This document shows positions 8,530 to 17,100 of a DNA stretch of 64,000 nucleotides, one piece after another. The position numbers were made by a program, and so were the translations under genes. Numbering within the stretch: the first letter of the stretch is position 1; each line of letters opens with the position of its first letter. The notes under the pieces were generated by a model. That model was not told where the DNA came from. It saw only the letters and a program-made list of their open reading frames with translations, and did not search any database. Source of the stretch: JBJMHZ01 sp045807125 (GTDB lineage Bacteria; Actinomycetota; Actinomycetes; JAWWOL01); NCBI GenBank assembly GCA_045807125.1, contig JBJMHZ010000004.1, positions 124,001 to 188,000 of the forward strand. Direction: 5' to 3'.

Positions 8530-8871
8530 TCAGGCGTGGCCGCCGAAGTCGGGGGCCGGGTACGGCGAGGCCGCGTCGTCGGCGGCGGTCCCGTACCGGG
8601 AGGACGTGGGGCTGCCGGTGCCGTTCTGCGAGCGCGCGCCGTGCAGCCGGCCGCCAACGGTCGTGGAGACCTTCTCGCCGACGACGTGCTTCGCCTGGCC
8701 GATCACCTGCCCGGCCTGCGCACCGATCACGCCGGCCGCCTGCTGCACCGCCGGGGTGTCGACGAAGCGGCGCCAGGCGTTCTCGAGCTGCTCGTAGCGC
8801 TCGGTGCCCGCGCGGGCGCCCAGCACGTACCCCGCGGCGAACCCGACGGCGAAGGTCAACTTGTAGCGCAT
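8530..8871 (-). CDS. YtxH-like single-pass small membrane protein
   Basis: A 113-residue protein whose N-terminus MRYKLTFAVGFAAGYVLGA has the glycine-zipper transmembrane helix typical of YtxH-like actinobacterial proteins, followed by RAGTERYEQLENAWRRF. The middle is an Ala/Gly/Val amphipathic region (AAGVIGAQAGQVIGQAKHVV) and the tail is low complexity. The ATG at 8871 has a GGAGG ribosome site 5 nt upstream. Function is unknown; family members are often induced by envelope or general stress. Confidence 0.75.
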   Translation of the reverse strand: MRYKLTFAVGFAAGYVLGARAGTERYEQLENAWRRFVDTPAVQQAAGVIGAQAGQVIGQAKHVVGEKVSTTVGGRLHGARSQNGTGSPTSSRYGTAADDAASPYPAPDFGGHA

Positions 8872-8994
8872 GGCGTCCTCCAGGTGTCGTGGGCGCCGTA
8901 CCCCGGCTGGGTCGGGGGTAGTCGATCCCCGAGGGGCGGTTCGCCGGGTACGGTACGCTGGTCCCGGCATCGGGGCGCTGCTCCGTGCCGACCT

Positions 8995-9070
8995 TCCCGC
9001 GTAGCTCAATTGGCAGAGCGTCCGGCTGTTAACCGGCAGGTTACAGGTTCGAGTCCTGTCGCGGGAGCCA
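8995..9070 (+). tRNA. tRNA-Asn (anticodon GTT)
   Basis: A cloverleaf folds from the sequence: acceptor TCCCGCG (8995-9001) pairs with CGCGGGA (9060-9066), the anticodon loop CTGTTAA is at 9026-9032, and the T arm has ACAGG/CCTGT around TTCGAGT. The outermost anticodon-stem pair is T/C, a mismatch. Discriminator G is at 9067 and the CCA end is encoded (9068-9070). Confidence 0.95.
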
Positions 9071-9129
9071 CCCAGACCTCGAAAGCATTCCGGCGAAACC
9101 GGCGGCCGGGTGCATGCGTCCTAGCTCGC

Positions 9130-9612
9130 GTGAGGCGACGAATCGCGGCAGCGGTGCCGCTGCTGGCGATCATGCTGGCGACCGGCTGCGGGGCGGGCTC
9201 CGGCGGAAGCGGCGTGGGCGGCGGCGGCCTGCCGACGCTCTCCGGTACGCCGAGCGCCGATCCCTTGCGCTCGACCCCTGCGCCGGCGGAGGCGAGCCCG
9301 GCCCCGCTGCCGACCACCGCCGAGCCGCGGCAGTCCGGCACCTCGTGGGTGAGCCTGCCGTGGCAGCTGGTCCGGCTGAGCAAGGACGGCCGCCGGGTCT
9401 TCCTCGCGTACGTGACCGGTGGCTGCACCTCGCCCGGCTTCGTGGCCGTGCGCGAGAGCGCGCGCGACGTCGTCCTGACCGCGTGGTCGCAGCGCCAGAG
9501 CGGCGCGCGGCCGTGCCCGGCGTACGCGCGGATCGACTACGGGTGGGTCCGGCTCGCTGCTCCGCTGGGCGATCGCGCGCTGCTGCACGCACCGGTGACC
9601 GGCGGCGCGTGA
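9130..9612 (+). CDS. Putative secreted lipoprotein
   Basis: A 160-residue product from a GTG start. The N-terminus has basic residues (RRRIAAAVPLLAIMLATGC), a hydrophobic core and a cysteine at a lipobox-like LATGC, followed by a Gly/Ser/Pro/Thr-rich spacer (to about residue 75) and a compact domain with two cysteines (GGCTSPGF and RPCPAYAR) that could pair. No catalytic motif is recognised. It begins about 60 bp after tRNA-Asn and ends 4 bp from the convergent VanZ-like gene. Location outside the membrane is inferred; function unknown. Confidence 0.65.
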   Translation: MRRRIAAAVPLLAIMLATGCGAGSGGSGVGGGGLPTLSGTPSADPLRSTPAPAEASPAPLPTTAEPRQSGTSWVSLPWQLVRLSKDGRRVFLAYVTGGCTSPGFVAVRESARDVVLTAWSQRQSGARPCPAYARIDYGWVRLAAPLGDRALLHAPVTGGA

Positions 9613-9616
9613 GCCG

Positions 9617-10153
9617 TCACGGCCCGCCGCAGGTCGATGCCGACGTGGCCGAGCGCAGCGGTTGCAGCAGGCCCCAAGCGGCCCAGCCGGCGAGAGCGCC
9701 GGAGACGTTGAGGATGACGTCGTCGATGTCGGCGAACCTGCCGTCGTGCGAGGCGTACTGGAAGCACTCGATGCCGGCCGACAGCAGCAAGGCGATCGCC
9801 AGCACGGCGAGCAGCCGATGCCGGCGGACGACGAATGGGAGCAGCGCCCCCAGCGGCATGAACAGGACCACGTTCGCGACGAGCTCGCTCGTCGATCGGG
9901 CGGACTCGGACGTGAACGAGGCGAACGGCCTGAGATTGACGTACGACCGGGGGGCGACCCACTGCTGCGGATGGCCACCGAGGGTCGCCCAGGCCGTGAG
10001 CAGCAGCCAACCGGCGAGCAGCACGAGAGCAATGCGCCGGGCGGCGACGAGGCGTCCGCTGCCGCTCAGCCAGCGCAGCAGGACGACCGCGATCGCTCCC
10101 AGCACGGCGCCAGCGACCAGGAGGCCGGGCAGGCGCTCGTTCAGATCCCGCAC
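9617..10153 (-). CDS. VanZ-like family membrane protein
   Basis: A 178-residue integral membrane protein with about five hydrophobic segments. It carries the VanZ-like signature SELVANVVLFMPLGALLPFV followed by HRLLAVLAIALLLSAGIECFQY and DIDDVILNVSGALAGW, which is the conserved family core. VanZ confers low-level teicoplanin resistance in the vanA cluster, but most homologues, like this lone gene, have unknown roles. Nothing nearby is a van gene. It is convergent with the lipoprotein gene. Confidence 0.85.
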   Translation of the reverse strand: MRDLNERLPGLLVAGAVLGAIAVVLLRWLSGSGRLVAARRIALVLLAGWLLLTAWATLGGHPQQWVAPRSYVNLRPFASFTSESARSTSELVANVVLFMPLGALLPFVVRRHRLLAVLAIALLLSAGIECFQYASHDGRFADIDDVILNVSGALAGWAAWGLLQPLRSATSASTCGGP

Positions 10154-10261
10154 GACTGCCTGCTCGGGCGGTGCGTACCGTCGTCCGGTCGCGCTCCTGT
10201 CACACGTGCACTCTGCACCGGCGATCTGGAAGGACGTTGGTAGGGTGCCGGGAGACGGCAG

Positions 10262-10335
10262 GGGGCGGTAGCTCAGCTGGTTAGAGCAGGGGACTCATAA
10301 TCCCTTGGCCGTGGGTTCGAGTCCCACCCGCCCTA
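10262..10335 (+). tRNA. tRNA with CAT anticodon, probably tRNA-Ile2 (lysidine type)
   Basis: Acceptor GGGGCGG (10262-10268) pairs with CCGCCCT (10328-10334) with one G-U pair; the anticodon loop is CTCATAA; the T arm is GTGGG/CCCAC around TTCGAGT; no CCA is encoded. The stem and variable region (AGGGGA..TCCCTTGG) resemble bacterial tRNA-Ile2 more than elongator tRNA-Met, so I favour Ile2, where the C is modified to lysidine. Its 3' half is repeated at 13327, marking an integration site. Confidence 0.88.
10294..10323 (+). repeat. Putative att core inside the tRNA (attL)
   Basis: This 30-bp stretch runs from the anticodon loop to the T arm of the tRNA and is identical to 13327-13356. Beyond the core the two copies still share CACCCG after one mismatch. 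The tRNA here is intact, as expected when an integrase restores the gene. Confidence 0.65.
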
Positions 10336-10910
10336 CTTTTCGAATTGCGGTTGACGCTATCGCGCCGGCTCAATAACGTCGCTACCTCATTGTTGATCGT
10401 GGCGGTTTATCTCGGTCACGAAGCCCCACCCAAAGATTAGTCGTGCCGGGACGGTCTGCTTGGTGCACCCTCGGTGATCGCCGTGGCGCCACGGCATGAT
10501 CGTTGGCAAAGGGTCTCTTGCCGCTCCTGCCAGGTCATGGCAACTCCTTTCGCGGGTGGTCAGTCTCATGTGACGATCCGCCCGCTACCGTGGCTGGCCG
10601 GTGAAGATCGCGACGTGGTTTGGGCCCGATGCGGGTCGAGGGTGATCGTCGAGGCCAGGCCACGTACCAAGGTCTCCCGGCCGGCGTCGCGTACCCCCCG
10701 AGCGAGGCGCCGGCCGGGAGCGTTGCCTTGCGCCTGCCGACGCCGAATCTGCCCGAGCAGCTTTGATTTGAGAGCACCAAATCGAGCTCAGTCAAAGGGG
10801 CGGCGGCAAAATTCACCGCATGGACTCCGCTCCGGTCCCCGACGCAGCAGTCATAATCCGGCCCTCCTGTAGGATGCTCTGGCCATTGGCTATACGGGAA
10901 AGGGGCGCTG
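10336..10910. other. Gene-poor stretch after the tRNA
   Basis: No convincing gene was found on either strand over about 575 bp. Short frames are present but lack ribosome sites and recognisable motifs. The base composition is visibly more A/T-rich near 10336-10450 than in the neighbouring genes. It is probably the decayed left arm of the island. Confidence 0.5.
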
Positions 10911-11226
10911 GTGGATCTCGCGGCGGTTCGTGCGGCGGGGTGCGGACTTCCGACGGGCACACCGCAGGAGCTAGAAGCGGCTTGCTCGCTCGATCGGCGT
11001 CGGCGGCAGCCATGCCTCAAGCATCGAACCCAGCAAGCGCGACGGTGGCAAGCACGTTCTCGTACGGATCGCCGACGCGCTGGACCTCCTATCGCTGCGC
11101 CCGCTAGCGATCGGGGACGCGGTGAATGCCCGCGCGACTCGCAAGCGGTGCATGCGCCAGGGATCGCTCTGGCTCCGCCAACTCGCGGGCAACCTGCCGT
11201 ATCAGGATCAGCCGGGACTCCTCTAG
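10911..11226 (+). pseudogene. Possible frameshifted small gene in the island
   Basis: A GTG at 10911 follows a good ribosome site (GGAAAGGGG) and opens VDLAAVRAAGCGLPTG. That frame becomes Arg-rich after about 30 codons, while an overlapping frame continues protein-like to a stop near 11226 (SKRDGGKHVLVRIADALDLL, then LWLRQLAGNLPYQDQPGLL). A single frameshift around 10975-11010 would join the two into a protein of roughly 100 residues. No family is recognised. The reading is tentative and rests only on composition and the ribosome site. Confidence 0.3.
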
Positions 11227-11301
11227 GGCGCTCACCTCGCAGCGCGAGAATCGTCAGGTCACAGAGCGGTTAGGCTTCCGCCAACGCCCTAGGGGGTCGC
11301 C

Positions 11302-12663
11302 ATGCGTAGCTCAGAGGACGGCGTCGTGTCGGGAGCGGTCGGAAGACGAGTCGCCGAGCTGCGCCGCGCACGCGGGCTCAGCCAGAAGAGGCTCGCCCGC
11401 GTTGTGAGGATCGACAACAGCCACGTATCCCGAATCGAGAACGGGCGCCGTGAACCGAGCAACGACGTGCTGCACGCGCTGGCGAGGGCGCTGGGTTGCA
11501 CCGTCGAGCACCTAGCCACTGGCGAGCCCTGGGCCGGAGATCCGGTGGCGATGGATGTCGAGCTGAACTTCGCTGAGCTCGCTCTCCTCTCTGGGGACGC
11601 TGTGACTGCCCGCGACCGCTACACGGAGCTGCTCGCGCGCGCCCGTAGCGTCGATGATGAGCCTCGCGCGGCGACCGCAATGTACGGGCTTGCAGGGTCG
11701 CTCGCGGACCTGGATGCGATGCACGATGCCGTGGAGCTGCTTCAGGAGCTCATCGAACTGCCCGAGCTGCCACCGTCCGTGAACCGCACCAAGGCTCTGA
11801 TGCTGCTCTGTCGCACCTCAATGCAGTGCGGTGACATGAATCGGGCAGTCGATGTCGGGGAGGCCGCGCTACGGGAAGCTGGCTGGGGCACCGGGCTGGC
11901 CGATGAGGCTCTGATCGAGCTCGCCTCGACCCTGGTGTTCTGCTATTGCGAGCGCGGCGACCTTGTCCGAGCCCGCTGCCTTGTCACGAAGGTTCTCGCC
12001 CGGGCCGAGGAGCACGGGTCGGTGCGGGCCCGCGCGTCCGCGTATTGGAACGCTGGCCTTGTCGCTCAGGGCAACGGCGACATCGCAACAGCGCTTCAAC
12101 TCACCGAACGGGCACTCGCGCTGTTCGGGGAGATCGAAGCTCGGTGGGCGACCGCGGCGCTGCGTCGCAACGCTGGCTGGCTGATGCTAGAGCTTGATGA
12201 CCCGCCGCTCGACGACGCCAGGCTAGTCCTCGACAGAGCTCTCGCCGAGCTGCACGAGGTCGGCAGCCCAGCGGAGATCGCCGAGGCGGAGATCGACTTG
12301 GCGCGATTGCAGCTCAGCCGTGGCGACGACGAGGCAGCGCTCGCCCATGCCACATCGGCTGTGAGTCGCACTGCAGACGGTCCGACCCTTGAAGCCGCCA
12401 AAGCGCGCCTCGGACTGGCAGACGTGATCGCCGGTATGGGGAACCATGAGAGCGCACTGGTGCTGTACCGAAACGCTGCTGAGGACTTCGAGGCGTCCTC
12501 AGCCGATCGGTACGCCGCTACTGCATGGCGGCGGCTCGCTCAGCTGCTCGTGGACCTGGACCGTCATCAGGAGGCCACCGAGGCGTACGCACGGCTGGCC
12601 GACGCGAGCGGCATTCCACGGCCTGCGCCGACCAGCCGGGGCGCACGAAGGCGTGCCTCCTGA
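11302..12663 (+). CDS. HTH-TPR transcriptional regulator, copy 1 (RRNPP-like layout)
   Basis: A 453-residue protein. Residues about 10-72 are an XRE-type helix-turn-helix (VGRRVAELRRARGLSQKRLA, then NSHVSRIENGRREPS). Residues about 80-440 are a helical array of TPR-like repeats (for example YTELLARARSVDDEPRAATA and RASAYWNAGLVAQGNGDIAT). The ATG at 11302 has AGGGGG upstream. It is co-linear with the regulator at 38789-40198, sharing patches such as LCRT(S/A)MxCGD(M/V)NRAV and GSxRARASAYWNA. Its stop is 1 nt from the stop of a convergent 41-residue secreted peptide gene. HTH plus C-terminal TPR is the layout of PlcR/Rgg/PrgX regulators, which bind imported peptides. A peptide ligand here is inference; other TPR partners are possible. 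Confidence 0.85.
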   Translation: MRSSEDGVVSGAVGRRVAELRRARGLSQKRLARVVRIDNSHVSRIENGRREPSNDVLHALARALGCTVEHLATGEPWAGDPVAMDVELNFAELALLSGDAVTARDRYTELLARARSVDDEPRAATAMYGLAGSLADLDAMHDAVELLQELIELPELPPSVNRTKALMLLCRTSMQCGDMNRAVDVGEAALREAGWGTGLADEALIELASTLVFCYCERGDLVRARCLVTKVLARAEEHGSVRARASAYWNAGLVAQGNGDIATALQLTERALALFGEIEARWATAALRRNAGWLMLELDDPPLDDARLVLDRALAELHEVGSPAEIAEAEIDLARLQLSRGDDEAALAHATSAVSRTADGPTLEAAKARLGLADVIAGMGNHESALVLYRNAAEDFEASSADRYAATAWRRLAQLLVDLDRHQEATEAYARLADASGIPRPAPTSRGARRRAS

Positions 12664-12664
12664 G

Positions 12665-12790
12665 TCAGTGCTTGCAGCAGCCGGTCAATGGTTGCGGCCC
12701 CGATGAGCCAGCGGATGCCGTGGCGGCCGGAACGGCTAGGGCCGCGGTGACGGCGACGGTGCTGAGAGCCAGGGCAATGAAGCGGCGCAT
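12665..12790 (-). CDS. 41-residue secreted peptide precursor ending CCKH (partner of copy 1)
   Basis: The ATG at 12790 is preceded by a good ribosome site (GAGAGGAAG). The product has a basic start (MRRF), a hydrophobic core (IALALSTVAVTAALAV), a plausible signal peptidase site after ATASA (residue 27), and a short tail GSSGPQPLTGCCKH. It is convergent with the HTH-TPR regulator, the stops being 1 nt apart. The peptide next to the second HTH-TPR gene (40215-40340) has exactly the same length, the same MRR start, an Ala-rich cleavage region and the same CCK ending. That recurrence is the main evidence that both are genes. A signalling role is inferred; a small secreted toxin or redox peptide is an alternative. 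Confidence 0.72.
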   Translation of the reverse strand: MRRFIALALSTVAVTAALAVPAATASAGSSGPQPLTGCCKH

Positions 12791-12830
12791 GAGCTTCCTC
12801 TCGGTCTGGCCCGCCGACGGGGGTGGTGGC

Positions 12831-12861
12831 AGGCAACCTGATTGTTGCCTCATTTGCCTGC
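12831..12861 (-). promoter_or_regulatory. Inverted-repeat cluster upstream of the CCKH peptide gene
   Basis: AGGCAAC and GTTGCCT form a perfect 7-bp inverted repeat with a 6-nt spacer (12831-12850), and a further TTGCCTGC half-site follows at 12854-12861. The array lies 41-71 bp upstream of the peptide start, where an operator or activator site would be expected. No clear -35/-10 pair is visible. Binding by the adjacent regulator is a hypothesis. Confidence 0.45.
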
Positions 12862-13326
12862 GCAAGGGACGCGCCCCTGCCTGGAACGCGATAGGCGCGG
12901 AAGGCGATGTGACGACGGGCGGGCCCAGCTCGGGGAGGCTGGGCGCGACGCGTTAGAAGCCCTACGGGTCGGTTGCCTCGTCCGCAGGCGACCCCCCGGC
13001 TGAGGATCGTCGACCAGCGCGGCACGGGTAGTGGCGAGGACGCTGGTCAGGGCCGCGCTGGCGAGGACCAGGGCGACGACGCGCGTCGCTGTGTCGCGGA
13101 TCCCCGAAGTGCGTGCCAGCCTGCGGGTGCGAGACGAAATGTGACACGTTGCTCGGCATCCGGGTGGCGCGTGCCCGCTGTCCGCGGGTGAGCGCGGCTC
13201 ATGCCGGGCAGCCTCAGGCGATCAACTAGCGCTTGGAGCGCCCGGCAACAGCGGGGGATTCGACGCCCTACGCTCCCGCTGACCCCGCACGGCGCGCGGA
13301 GCGGCACAGCGCTCAGGCGGGGAGTG
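12862..13326. other. Gene-poor right arm of the island
   Basis: No supported gene was found. Short frames on both strands lack ribosome sites and motifs. This stretch runs from the peptide promoter region to the repeated tRNA fragment. Confidence 0.5.
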
Positions 13327-13356
13327 CTCATAATCCCTTGGCCGTGGGTTCGAGTC
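13327..13356 (+). repeat. tRNA 3'-half duplicate (attR)
   Basis: An exact 30-bp copy of 10294-10323. Upstream bases do not match a tRNA 5' half, so this is not a second tRNA gene. It marks the distal end of the putative island. Confidence 0.65.
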
Positions 13357-14153
13357 TCACCCGGCCCACTGAGCATCCGTAGGACGGCGTCCATCCGCCG
13401 CACCATTGCTGACAGCAGTAAGCTAGGCGCCCCCTGGACGTGCCCGTACGTGTGAAATTAACGCGTTCACGGCGCGCCGGTTCTCGCTGTCGTGCCTCCC
13501 CTTTCTGACCCACCTTTCGGGATTCATTGCACCCCAGCAAATGCAATCCGGTGCAGCCCAGCCGCAGCCTTCCGTTCTGGGAATCCCCGAGTTGGAACGG
13601 CTAGTCAACGCTGGCACAGGGCGCCGTTGCCTCTTGTGCCAGCCCCGGGGCAAACTCCTTCCGCTCGCCGACGGGGCCGTGTGACGATCCGTCTGCCCGG
13701 CAGCGGGCCAGAGAGGGACGACCATGGCCAGCGTCGGCTCAGATCGGCTGGCGAAGGCATCAGTCCGAGGACCACTTCGGGCCACAGGCAACCAGGCCAT
13801 GACCGACAGGCGACCGGTGCGCCTCCGGGTGAGGACTGATGCGAGAAAGCGCCTGAACCGGTCGGCAGGCGCTCGCCAGCGCTAGTCCGGATGAGAGGTG
13901 CCATAGCACGATCGGCATCGACATCGTGCCGGGCAGTGCGCTTTGTCGAGTGCATGCGCACTCCTGACCTCCGTCGGTGCTCTTAGTCGCGCTGCACATG
14001 CGCACCGAGATACGGAGATGGGCCGTTGTGACCAGGCTGAGCAGCCCGGTCGATCTAGCCGCGAGTTGGTCCTTGACCGTCGGAGTGGTCGAGTGAAGCG
14101 TCCGGTGAACCTGGCGTCCCTCTTTTCCAGGCCCCTCTCGAAGGGTCGCGGTC
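13357..14153. other. Non-coding stretch before the secreted BNR/Ig protein gene
   Basis: About 800 bp without a recognisable gene on either strand; frames present are short, Arg/Ser/Pro-rich and lack ribosome sites. The last 50 bp presumably hold the promoter of the 14154 gene, but no clear -35/-10 pair was picked out. Confidence 0.5.
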
Positions 14154-17100
14154 ATGGTTGCTCTCCGCCGTTATGCGCTTGCAGTTGCTGCTGTCACCAC
14201 TCTGGGCATGACGCTCAGCCTCCCGGTGACGGCCTCCGCCGGTCAGAGCGCGTCCGGTGCGTCCGCACGAAGCTCGCCCGCGGATGCCTCCCATCCGACG
14301 CACCCGGCGACGGCGCAGGACTACCTGCACAGCAAGCACAAGGCGCCGTCGGGATCCGGGTTCATCCGCAACGTCGACTCGTCGACCGGGAGCTTCACCG
14401 AGCCCTCGATCGCGGTCAACCCGGCGAACACCAACGAGATCGTGGTAGCGGCCGGCTTCGGCGGCTGGAACGGCGGCAACGCGCCGCTGTTCGTCTCCGA
14501 GGACGGGGGCAGCACGTTCACCAGGTTCAACTCGATCCCGCCGCCGCCGAACGGCACGGCGACGAACGGCTGCCCGTGCGACCAGGCCATCGACTTCGGG
14601 CGCGACGGCACGCTCTACGGCACGTTCCTGGCCTTCTCCTCGACGGTCAGCGAGATCTACTCCGGCTCGACGACCGACCCCACCAGCGCCGCATCCTGGT
14701 CGTGGAACGCGCCGGGCAGCCCGCCGACCGCTCAGGTGTCGAGCATCAACTCGTCGGGCACCCCGCACAGCGTCGACCAGCCGTGGCTGCTGGTGAACCG
14801 CGATCCCACCACGGCCGCGCAGGACAACACGTACACCGCGTACGACGACTTCAACGGCAGCCCTGACATGCGGGTCGCCGTCGCGACCGGCACCCAGCCG
14901 CCGAACTTCGTGCGCGATAACAAGGTCGGCGACTCCGGTGGCGGCATCAATCCCGGTCACCGGCTGGCGAACGACCCGACGACCGGCTTCATGTACGACC
15001 TCTGGCAGCAGTCGCCCGGCGGCGGCTCCGGCGGCTCGCAGAGCGTCAACTACCGGCTGAACCGCTCGACCGACGGCGGCCAGACCTGGACGCTCAACGG
15101 CAGCGGCACCGGCATCGTGGTCGCCAACGCCGACAGCGACCAGCCGACCAAGTTCGGAACGGTCAACGCGCTGCTCGGCGGCGTGGACCACGCAGCCGTC
15201 GACCCGACCACGGGCGACGTGTACGTGGTGTACGGCAACCGCGACTCGGGCACCGGCAACAACCGCCTGTCGCTGGCCAGGCTCCAGTCCGACAGCACCG
15301 GCAACAACATGAACGTGACCGCCACGACGTTCGTGACCGGGCAGGTGCAGGCGGCGCTGCCGTCCATCGCGGTCGCGAGCAACGGCACCATCGGCATCCT
15401 GTACGACACGTTCGACGGGTTCTCCTCGACCGGGTTGCCGATCTTCACCGCGCACTTCGCGATGAGCACCGACCACGGGCAGAGCTTCGCCACGCAGACG
15501 CTCGAGACGTTCCTCTCGCCCAACAAGGACAACGGCAACGCGCGGCAGCGCAACCTCGGCGACTACCAGCAGGTGAAGGTCGCGGGCCGCACCTTCTACG
15601 GCGTCTTCACCGGCAACGCCGCGGCAACCGGTGGCGCGACGTCGAAGATGGACCCGGTCTTCTTCAAGGTGAGCGCCGGCGGTCCGGTCATCGCCGTGAG
15701 CGGCAGCCTCGCCTTCGGCACCGTCGCGCGCGGGACGTCGCAGACCAGGGACCTGACCATCCAGAACACCGGCAACGAGGACCTGCTCGTCAACGGCGTG
15801 TCGATGGCCTCCGGCAGCGACCCGGCCTTCAGCGTCCTGTCGAACCCCGGCGTGCCGCAGACGATCCCGCCGGGCGGCAGCGTCGTCTTCAGCGTCAAGT
15901 TCGCACCGACCGCATCCTCGTCGGACGGGTTGCGCACCGGCAACGTCACGATCAGCAGCAGCGACCCCATCACGCCTACCGTCACCGTGCCGGTGAGCGG
16001 AACCGTCGGCGTGCCGACGGCCGTCCTGTCGCCAGGACCTCTGACGTTCAGCGCGACATGCAGCGGGACGGCCAGCGACCTGACGGAGACGGTGACCAAC
16101 ACCGGGCAGGCCGACCTCACCGTCCAGACCGCGTCGATCAGCGGGCCGGACTCCGGCGACTTCTCGGTGGTCAACGCGAGCGCCCTGCCGGTGGTCGTGC
16201 ACCCCGGCAGCTCGTACGCATTGACGGTCCGGTTCACGCCGTCGTCCGGCGGGCCGAAGTCGGCCACCCTCACCATCACGACCGATGACCCGGTCACCCC
16301 GACGCTGACGGCGAGCCTGTCCGGCAACGGCGCGACGAGCAAGATCGTGGCCGGCAGCAACAGCCTCAACTTCGGCGGCGTCGCGGTGGACGACCGCACC
16401 TCGCCGAGCACGGTGAGCCTCGTGCTCGCGGTGTTCAACCAGAGCGACTGCCCGCTGACGGTCAACTCGCTCGTCGCCGCGACGGCCCCCGAGTTCACGC
16501 TCAGCGGGCCACCCACCACGCCGACCGTGATCGGGGCGCACAACGAGCTGGACCTCACGCTCGTGTTCAACCCGTCCGCGGCGGGCGCGCGGTCGGGCAG
16601 CTTCTCCCTCGCCAGCACCGACCCGGCGACGCCCGTGCTGACCGTGGCACTGGCGGGGACGGGGCTGCTGCCCACCATCGGCACGTCGACCAACCGCATC
16701 GTCTTCCCGCCCACCGTGGTGGAGCCGACGGCGGCCGGCCTCGGCGGCACGACGAGCAACCTGACGGTGACCAACACCGGGCAGGCGGAGCTCATCATGG
16801 ACTCGCAGGTGACCAGCGGCGTGCCGTTCTCGGTCGCGAGCGCGACCAGCCCGCCGAGCCGGTACTCAGCGAACACCGGATTCAACCTCCCGGTCACCTT
16901 CCACCCGAGCGGGTCGCCGACGTCGACCACGTACAACGGCACGCTGACGCTGACGGACAACGGGCCGACGGCGGTCAGCACGGTGGTGCAGCTCTGCGGC
17001 GAGGCCGTCGGGCGCGGCATCCGGGTGACGGTCGTCAACAAGGCCGGCACGCCGTACAGCAAGGTCGACAAGCTCCAGCTCCAGCCGCACGGCGTGACCG

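Larger units (their letters stand above)
10294..13356. mobile_element. Remnant of a tRNA-integrated genomic island
   Basis: The 3' half of the CAT-anticodon tRNA (10294-10323) is repeated exactly, 30 of 30 bp, at 13327-13356, a typical attL/attR arrangement about 3.0 kb apart. The cargo is an HTH-TPR regulator with its secreted peptide plus degraded sequence. Codon third positions in the cargo look less G+C-biased than in the neighbours. No integrase or excisionase is recognisable, so the element is either decayed or mobilised in trans. Island status is inferred from the repeat and content. Confidence 0.6.

Noticed and set aside
10387..10569. 60-codon minus-strand frame after the tRNA
   Set aside because: No ribosome site, no motif, unusual composition; treated as non-coding island DNA.
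12665..12790. RiPP precursor interpretation of the CCK peptide
   Set aside because: No lanthionine, radical-SAM, YcaO or similar modifying enzyme lies nearby, and the leader looks like a Sec signal. Not excluded, but less supported than a secreted peptide paired with its regulator.
13327..13370. A second tRNA gene
   Set aside because: Only the anticodon-to-T-arm half is present; the upstream bases cannot form the acceptor or D stems.
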